Positions 6,020 to 10,847 of a stretch of DNA of 16,372 nucleotides are shown here, in pieces (positions within the stretch are counted from its first letter, which is position 1; every line of letters begins with the position of its first letter). The stretch is from Longivirga sp036510975 (lineage in GTDB: Bacteria; Actinomycetota; Actinomycetes; S36-B12; CAIYMF01), in contig DATCCY010000107.1 in the NCBI GenBank assembly GCA_036510975.1, positions 1-16,372 of the forward strand. Reading direction: 5' to 3'. Made by a program: the position numbers and the translations under genes. A model generated the notes under the pieces. That model had not been told where the DNA came from. It did not search any database and saw nothing but the letters and a program-made list of their open reading frames with translations.

Positions 6020-7404
6020 GCCTCGGGGTCCGTCGGGGCGCTGTCGTGCCCGCCGCCGTCACCCGCGTCGCCGCCTCCGGGTGCCTCGGGCAGGTCGTCG
6101 AGCGCGGAGAGGTCGAGCGGCGCGGATCGGCGTACGAACGCCTCGATCGCCTCGGGCGAGTCGAGGTCGTCGGCGGTCGGCAGGAAGTCCGGGTGCTCCC
6201 AGAGCGCGTCGCGTCCCTCGCTGCCGCGGGCGGCTCGCACGGCGTCCCACAGCGCGGCCGCCTCGCGCAGTCGACGCGGCCGCAGCTCGAGGCCGACCAG
6301 CGTCGCGAAGGTGCGCTCGGCCGGGCCGCCGGTCGCGCGTCGGCGGCGCATCGTCTCGCGCAGCGCGTCGGCGGCCGGCAGGCGGTTCGACGCCGCCTCC
6401 GTGGTGACGTCGTCGACCCAGCCCTCGACCAGGGCGAGCAGCGTCTCGAGCCGGCTCAGCGCGGCGAGCTGCTCGGGGGTGTCGTCGGGCACGAAGACGC
6501 CGGAGGCGAGCACCTCCTGCATCGACTCGGGGTTCTGCAGGTCGATCTCCTGCGCGGCGCGCTCGATGCGCTCGCGGTCGACGTGGATGCCGCCGGCGTA
6601 GGCCTCGACCGCGGCGGTGAGCTGCGAGCGCAGCCACGGCACGTGGGCGAAGAGCCGCTGCGACGCGGCCTCGCGCAGCGCGAGGTAGAGGCGCACCTGC
6701 TCGGCGTCGACGCCGAGGCCTTCGCCGAACGCCGCGACGTTGCGCGGCACGAGCGCGGAGCGCCCGTCGTCGGTGAGCGGGATGCCGACGTCGGCCGCAC
6801 CGAGGACCTCGCCCGCGAGCGTGCCGAGACCCTGGCCGAGCTGACCGCCGAACATCATCGAGCCCATCTGACGGGCCATCCCGAGCAACGGGGCGGCCAT
6901 CGCAGCGAGCTCGGGCGGCAGCCCCTCCGGCAGCCCGCCGGTCGGGAGCATCCCGCTCATCGACTCGTTGACCTTCTCGGCCACGGGCTCGACGATGCGG
7001 CGCCACTGCGGCAACGTCGCCTCGATCCACTCGCTGCGGCTCCACGCGCCGCCGCCCGAGGAGGTGGCCGGGAAGCTCGTCACCGGGTCGAGCCACAGGG
7101 TGGCGAGATCGAGCGCCTGCTCCACCTCGTGGCGCTCGATCGCCGAGACCGAGGGGTCGCCCTGCTGCGCGACGAGGCCCCGAGCGGTGTCGCGGGCGAG
7201 CTCCCAGTTGACGGCGCCGCCGTCGCTGCCGCCGCCGGACTGCAGCATCTGCCCGAGCTGCTGGAGCGCGGCGCCGAACTGCGCCATGTCCATGCTCGAG
7301 GGGTCGAAGCCGCCCGCTCCGAAGGGGCTCGGGACGCCGGGACCGCCGTCGCCGGGGTCGTCGCCCTCGCCCGGGGTGAACCCGAAGGGCACGTCGCCGC
7401 TCAT
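6016..7404 (-). CDS. Zincin_2 family 'zinc-dependent metalloprotease', HExxH-equivalent site changed
   Basis: A 462-residue protein of the actinobacterial Zincin_2/putative hydrolase family. It has an N-terminal Gly/Asp/Pro-rich segment (1-60), then WIEATLPQW near 126-134, a glycine/methionine-rich stretch (FGGQLGQGLGTLAGEVLGAADVG, about 185-207), the conserved LALREAASQRLFAHVPWLR at 241-259, and a C-terminal FATLVGLELRPRRLREAAALW segment. In the related F420-associated branch the motif is HEVTH; in this branch it is usually REAAH. Here it reads REAAS (R244, S248), so both motif histidines are absent and zinc catalysis by that site is unlikely. The ATG (7404-7402) overlaps the stop of a leaderless 23-codon ORF as ATGA and lacks a good ribosome binding site, so coupled translation is likely. 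Its own stop overlaps the NUDIX start. Confidence 0.9.
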   Translation of the reverse strand: MSGDVPFGFTPGEGDDPGDGGPGVPSPFGAGGFDPSSMDMAQFGAALQQLGQMLQSGGGSDGGAVNWELARDTARGLVAQQGDPSVSAIERHEVEQALDLATLWLDPVTSFPATSSGGGAWSRSEWIEATLPQWRRIVEPVAEKVNESMSGMLPTGGLPEGLPPELAAMAAPLLGMARQMGSMMFGGQLGQGLGTLAGEVLGAADVGIPLTDDGRSALVPRNVAAFGEGLGVDAEQVRLYLALREAASQRLFAHVPWLRSQLTAAVEAYAGGIHVDRERIERAAQEIDLQNPESMQEVLASGVFVPDDTPEQLAALSRLETLLALVEGWVDDVTTEAASNRLPAADALRETMRRRRATGGPAERTFATLVGLELRPRRLREAAALWDAVRAARGSEGRDALWEHPDFLPTADDLDSPEAIEAFVRRSAPLDLSALDDLPEAPGGGDAGDGGGHDSAPTDPEA

Positions 7405-7472
7405 CGGCTCGCCGTGACGCCATGCCGCACGGGCGGCCGATGGAGGAGGATGTGGGGCATGCGCGCGGTCAT
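7401..7472 (-). CDS. Leaderless 23-codon uORF before the Zincin_2 gene
   Basis: A minus-strand ATG at 7472-7470 lies exactly seven bases after TACCGT (7485-7480), the leaderless pattern seen at other genes here. The frame encodes MTARMPHILLHRP... and ends with TGA at 7403-7401, overlapping the Zincin_2 ATG by the ATGA junction. The 23-residue product has no recognised family. Because the Zincin_2 start has no good Shine-Dalgarno sequence, this short ORF probably delivers ribosomes to it by termination-reinitiation. It is basic and rich in His, Pro and Arg. Whether the peptide itself has a role is unknown. The alternative is that the Zincin_2 protein is translated independently and this frame is incidental. 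Confidence 0.5.
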   Translation of the reverse strand: MTARMPHILLHRPPVRHGVTASR

Positions 7473-7479
7473 GGCGTCC

Positions 7480-7485
7480 ACGGTA
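7480..7485 (-). promoter_or_regulatory. -10 hexamer of leaderless promoter for the uORF/Zincin_2/NUDIX operon
   Basis: TACCGT on the minus strand is followed by seven bases (ggacgcc) and ATG at 7472. It overlaps the left arm of the 7482-7511 palindrome, so a protein bound there would block RNA polymerase. Confidence 0.6.
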
Positions 7486-7511
7486 ACCACGGGTGAGCGC
7501 CCGTGGTGACC
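7482..7511. promoter_or_regulatory. Near-perfect inverted repeat, probable operator between divergent genes
   Basis: GGTAACCACGGG (7482-7493) and CCCGTGGTGACC (7500-7511) are 12-base arms complementary at 11 positions, separated by TGAGCG. The palindrome covers the -10 region of the minus-strand operon and the proposed start of the plus-strand SDR gene. This geometry fits a dimeric repressor controlling both; the regulator is not encoded in the window. Confidence 0.55.
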
Positions 7512-8747
7512 GAGCGCGCCTCCGGCGGTACGCCTGCGGCGAACGGACGACGTCCGCGGCGTACGACGACCCCGGTGGCCGCGGCCGATCCGGCGGCGGG
7601 CGCGGACGCCGGCCCGACCCCGCCCGCGCCCATCCCGGCGCAGCCGGCGCGCGCGGCGCGACCGGCGCGACCAGCTCGGGCACCTCGGCGCACCGGTGCC
7701 ACCGTCGCCGTCACCGGTGCCGCAGGCGTGCTCGGAGACGCGCTCGTCCGGCGGCTCGTCGGGCACGGCGACGTCGCGAAGGTCGTCGCGATCGACGTAC
7801 GCCGAGGAGCTGCGACCGGCGCCAGCTGGAAGGTCGGCGACGTCCGCGACCCGGTGGTCGCCCAGCAGCTCGCGGGGGTCGACGCGGTGGTGCACCTCGC
7901 CGTCGACTGGTCGCTCGACACGCCGCCGGCCGAGCGCTCGGCGCTCAACGTCCGGGGCACGCAGACCGTCGTCACCGCCGCGGCCGCCGCCGGCATCGCG
8001 CGCGTCGTCGTCGTGACCTCCGCCGCGGTCTACGGCGCACTCGCCGACAACCCCACGCCGCTGCCGGAGGACGCTCCGCTGCAGGCCCCGCCCGAGGGGA
8101 TCATCGCCGACCTGCTCGAGATCGAGCGCGTCGCCGAGGACGCGCGCCGCGTGCACCCGGGCCTGGCCGTCACCGTGGTCCGTCCGGCCGCGCTGGTCGG
8201 CCCCGGCGTCGACACCCTCGTCACCCGCCATTTCGCCGCGCCGCGCCTGCTCCGCATCAAGGACGCCTCGCCCACCTGGCAGTTCTGCCACGTGGACGAC
8301 CTCGCCTCGGCCCTCGTCCTCGCCGCGCTCGGGACGGTATCGGGGGTCGTGACGGTCGGGTGCGACGGCTACCTCAGCCAACGCCGGGTCGAGGACCTCT
8401 CGGGCATGAAGCGCGTCGAGGTGCCGGCGACCCTGGCCTATGCCACGGCCGAGCGGCTCCACCGGGTCGGCGTCACGCCGGCACCGGCGAGCGAGCTCGC
8501 CTATGTCATGCACCCGCTCGTCGTGCCGTCGACGGCGCTGCGCGCGGCCGGCTGGCGTCCCGAGCACGACAACGAGTCCTGCCTGCGCGCGGTGCTCGAC
8601 GAGGTGCGCGGGGACGTCACGCTGGCCGGCCGGCGCATCGGCCGGCGTGACGCGACGGTCGCCGGAGCCTCGGCCGCCGGCGCCACCGTCGCCGTGCTCG
8701 GTGCGGCGGCGTTCGTCCGCGCGGCCCGGCGCGCCCGCCCGCGCTGA
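7503..8747 (+). CDS. Atypical NAD-dependent epimerase/SDR family protein
   Basis: A protein of up to 414 residues with an extended-SDR Rossmann fold. The first 65 residues are a Pro/Ala/Arg-rich, low-complexity leader; the fold begins at ATVAVTGAAGVLG with the nucleotide-binding GxxGxxG at G72-G78. The VVVTSAAVYG segment is as in sugar-nucleotide epimerases. Where YxxxK is expected, the sequence reads ADLLEIERVAED, with leucine and glutamate replacing the catalytic Tyr and Lys. It is therefore an atypical SDR: binding NAD(P) is plausible, classical dehydrogenase chemistry is not. The C-terminus (about 385-414) has a short Ala/Val/Gly-rich stretch followed by RAARRARPR, possibly a weak membrane anchor. 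Start is uncertain: GTG at 7503 or 7506, and neither has a clear ribosome binding site. Divergent from the Zincin_2 operon. Confidence 0.85.
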   Translation: MVTERASGGTPAANGRRPRRTTTPVAAADPAAGADAGPTPPAPIPAQPARAARPARPARAPRRTGATVAVTGAAGVLGDALVRRLVGHGDVAKVVAIDVRRGAATGASWKVGDVRDPVVAQQLAGVDAVVHLAVDWSLDTPPAERSALNVRGTQTVVTAAAAAGIARVVVVTSAAVYGALADNPTPLPEDAPLQAPPEGIIADLLEIERVAEDARRVHPGLAVTVVRPAALVGPGVDTLVTRHFAAPRLLRIKDASPTWQFCHVDDLASALVLAALGTVSGVVTVGCDGYLSQRRVEDLSGMKRVEVPATLAYATAERLHRVGVTPAPASELAYVMHPLVVPSTALRAAGWRPEHDNESCLRAVLDEVRGDVTLAGRRIGRRDATVAGASAAGATVAVLGAAAFVRAARRARPR

Positions 8748-8806
8748 GCGCCGGCGTCCGCCGTACGGCTCGGACGCTCGCGGTCGGACCACGCGGCGGG
8801 GACTCG

Positions 8807-8812
8807 TAGGCT
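8807..8812 (+). promoter_or_regulatory. -10 hexamer for the small membrane protein / YlbL operon
   Basis: TAGGCT is followed by six bases (gggggc) and ATG at 8819. The spacing matches the leaderless pattern. The G run might instead serve as a weak ribosome binding site for an upstream transcript. Confidence 0.55.
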
Positions 8813-8818
8813 GGGGGC

Positions 8819-9040
8819 ATGGAGACCCTCGGCTGGCTGCTGATCCCGCTCGCGGCCACCCTGTTCGGGATCCTCTGGATGGTGTGGCGCGGCCGCGAGC
8901 GCAAGCCGGTCGACGCGGAGCAGGGCATGGAGCACATGGCCCGGTTCCGCGAGGCGATGGAGAAGCCGCTGCCGCCGCTGCAGCGGCGGCCCGCGGACGG
9001 GGACGACCCGGCGGCCGACGAGCCCGGCTACCGGTCGTGA
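8819..9040 (+). CDS. Small single-pass membrane protein, function unknown
   Basis: A 73-residue protein with one N-terminal transmembrane helix (about residues 4-23, LGWLLIPLAATLFGILWMVW). A basic stop-transfer segment (RGRERK) and a hydrophilic cytoplasmic tail of about 45 residues follow (AEQGMEHMARFREAMEKPLPPL...). I do not recognise a named family; similar short proteins precede YlbL-type proteases in related actinobacteria. Its TGA overlaps the GTG of the protease gene (GTGA), so the two are almost certainly cotranslated and may act together at the membrane. A perfect 20-base palindrome at 8971-8990 lies within the coding region. Confidence 0.8.
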   Translation: METLGWLLIPLAATLFGILWMVWRGRERKPVDAEQGMEHMARFREAMEKPLPPLQRRPADGDDPAADEPGYRS

Positions 9041-10095
9041 GGCTCGCGACCCGACGGCGGTGGTGGCTCGGCGGCGCCGTCGCCACCGGTGGAGCGATGC
9101 TCCTGGTGGCGGCCTTCGTGCCCGTGCCGTTCTTCGAGCTGGCCCCGGGACCGACGTTCAACACGATCGGCGAGGTCGACGGCAAGCCGCTCATCGACAT
9201 CAGCGGCACGCCGACCTTCCCGACCTCGGGCAACCTCGACATGACCACGGTCAACGAGCGAGGTGGTCCGGGCAATGCCGTCTACCTCGGCCGCGTCCTC
9301 GTCGGCTGGGCCGACCCCAACGTCCGCATGGTCCCGCGAGAGGCGTTCTACCCGGACGACGTCAGCGACGGCGAGATCTCAGCGGAGAACGTGCGGCAGT
9401 TCAGCGACAGCGAGTCGGACTCGACCGCGGCCGCGCTGCGCTACCTCAAGCGCCCCTACCTCACCCTCGTCGTCGTCGCGTCGGTCATCGACGGCACGCC
9501 CGCCGACGGCAAGCTCGAGCCGGGCGACGAGATCCTCAAGGTCGACACCACGGCCATCACGACCCGCGCCGACGTCACCGCCGCCATGAGCACCGTGACG
9601 CCGGGGCAGACGGTCGTGGTGAAGGTGCGCCGCGAGGGCAAGGGTGAGCTCGTCGAGTCGATCGTGTCGACGTCGAACCCCAAGGACCCGTCGAAGGCGT
9701 TCCTCGGCATCGGCGTGGGTGAGGACTACAAGGCGCCGTTCCACCTCGACTTCAACCTCGGCGGCGTCGGCGGGCCGAGCGCCGGGATGATGCTCAGCCT
9801 CGGGATCGTCGACAAGCTGACGCCGGGACAGCTCAACGGCGGCAAGCATGTCGCGGGCACGGGCACCATCACGCCCGACGGCCAGGTCGGGCCCATCGGC
9901 GGCATCGAGCAGAAGATGGTCGGCGCGCGCCGCGCGGGAGCCACCCTGTTCCTCGCGCCGTCGGAGAACTGCGCCGACGTCCTCAAGGCCAGGGTTCCTG
10001 CGGGCCTGACGGTGGCGAGGGTGTCGACCCTCGCGGAGTCGGTCGATGCCGTCACGGCGTACGTCGCCGGCAAGCCCGTCACGCCCTGCTCGTAG
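9037..10095 (+). CDS. YlbL family protein: membrane-anchored PDZ and S16 (Lon-like) serine protease
   Basis: A 352-residue protein with one N-terminal transmembrane helix (about 10-30, after RRRWW), an extracytoplasmic region with a PDZ domain (about 145-215; GTPADGKLEPGDEILKVD) and a C-terminal Lon-type S16 protease domain. The Ser-Lys dyad is visible: S248 in GGPSAGMM and K293 in GIEQKMVGARRAGA, 45 residues apart as in Lon. There is no AAA+ domain, as usual for YlbL proteins, which degrade proteins outside the membrane without ATP. The ELAPGPTFNTIG segment after the helix is typical of the family. The GTG start overlaps the preceding small membrane gene by four bases. It converges with PPA1309 after 22 bases without a terminator hairpin. 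Confidence 0.94.
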   Translation: MRLATRRRWWLGGAVATGGAMLLVAAFVPVPFFELAPGPTFNTIGEVDGKPLIDISGTPTFPTSGNLDMTTVNERGGPGNAVYLGRVLVGWADPNVRMVPREAFYPDDVSDGEISAENVRQFSDSESDSTAAALRYLKRPYLTLVVVASVIDGTPADGKLEPGDEILKVDTTAITTRADVTAAMSTVTPGQTVVVKVRREGKGELVESIVSTSNPKDPSKAFLGIGVGEDYKAPFHLDFNLGGVGGPSAGMMLSLGIVDKLTPGQLNGGKHVAGTGTITPDGQVGPIGGIEQKMVGARRAGATLFLAPSENCADVLKARVPAGLTVARVSTLAESVDAVTAYVAGKPVTPCS

Positions 10096-10117
10096 CCCGG
10101 CCTGTTCGAAGTCCTGC

Positions 10118-10771
10118 TCAGGTGAGCGTCGCGGCGAGCGCGTCGACGAGCCGCGGCACGATGTTCTCGCCCACCAGCACCTCGTCGTCGATGTCGTGCG
10201 AGCGCAGGCGCAGGGCGCAGATGCGCCCGCCGTCGCGGGTGACGACGACGGCCATCCGGACGTCCTGACGGTCCGGGTGCGTCGCTGCGGCCTCCTCGAC
10301 CGCAGCCCGGTCGTTGTCGGCCAGGGCGTCCTCGGCCGACGGCGGCAGCACCACGCGCTCGATGACCAGCGCCGCGCCGGCGACCTCGGGCGGCCACATC
10401 GTCGTGGCGAGCACCTCGTCGAGGGCACGTTCGTGGGCGAGCGGCTCCTGCTCGATGGGCGTCAGCGAGTCCGGGTCCTCGGCCGCGGGGCCGAGCGCAT
10501 CGGCGAGCTCCGGCTCGAGCCGTGCCAGCTCGCTCGTGCGCGCGAGGGCGAACATCCGCGGGTTCTGGTCCCAGCCCTCGGAGGCCACGTGCTTCTCGAT
10601 CTCGCGCACGAGCTCCACGAGGCGCATCGCGCGCTGGGCCGCGGCGATCGCCTCGGCGTCGGGCTCCACCACCGCCCCGAGGTCGGCCGCCGACAGCGCG
10701 GCGATCTCCGTGGGAACGACCGGATCGGTCGGTTCGTCGGGGGAGGTGGGGACGGGTGAGTCGGCGGTCAC
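10118..10771 (-). CDS. PPA1309 family protein
   Basis: A protein of 217 residues matching the PPA1309 family, a soluble protein family of unknown function mainly seen in Propionibacteriales and relatives. Recognisable segments include AAQRAMRLVELVREIEKHVA, WDQNPRMFALARTSEL, VLATTMWPPEVAGAALVIERVVLPP and RMAVVVTRDGGRICALRLRSHDIDDEVLVGENIVPRLVDAL. The N-terminus is acidic and Pro-rich. The start is placed at GTG 10771-10769, because CAGAAT lies seven bases upstream, a degenerate leaderless arrangement; a GTG two codons earlier (10777) is equally in frame. It is divergent from UPF0182 with only 76 bases between start codons, so regulation may be shared. Confidence 0.88.
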   Translation of the reverse strand: MTADSPVPTSPDEPTDPVVPTEIAALSAADLGAVVEPDAEAIAAAQRAMRLVELVREIEKHVASEGWDQNPRMFALARTSELARLEPELADALGPAAEDPDSLTPIEQEPLAHERALDEVLATTMWPPEVAGAALVIERVVLPPSAEDALADNDRAAVEEAAATHPDRQDVRMAVVVTRDGGRICALRLRSHDIDDEVLVGENIVPRLVDALAATLT

Positions 10772-10778
10772 GACCACG

Positions 10779-10784
10779 ATTCTG
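10779..10784 (-). promoter_or_regulatory. Possible -10 hexamer for PPA1309
   Basis: CAGAAT on the minus strand is seven bases before GTG at 10771. It keeps the important A2 and T6 of TANNNT but lacks T1, so it is the weakest of the leaderless-type promoters here. Confidence 0.35.
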
Positions 10785-10834
10785 CCGCGCCGTCGCCGCG
10801 ACCGACCCGGAGGGCATGCCCGTGGACCGCAACG

Positions 10835-10840
10835 TAGGGT
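10835..10840 (+). promoter_or_regulatory. -10 hexamer of leaderless promoter for UPF0182
   Basis: TAGGGT is followed by seven bases (gcaacac) and GTG at 10848. There is no Shine-Dalgarno sequence. This fixes the start of the large membrane protein and excludes the longer in-frame reading from 10314. Confidence 0.65.
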
Positions 10841-10847
10841 GCAACAC

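Noticed and set aside
8971..8990. Perfect 20-base palindrome GCCGCCGCTGCAGCGGCGGC
   Set aside because: It lies inside the small membrane protein gene and consists of GCC/CGG-type repeats that code for PPLQRR; in such GC-rich DNA it can arise by chance and has no position suggesting regulation.
7473..9275. Very long minus-strand open frame opposite the SDR and YlbL region
   Set aside because: It is antisense to well-supported genes, has Arg/Gly/Asp-rich composition typical of high-GC shadow frames and shows no family motifs. Only its last 23 codons (7401-7472) have independent support as a leaderless uORF.
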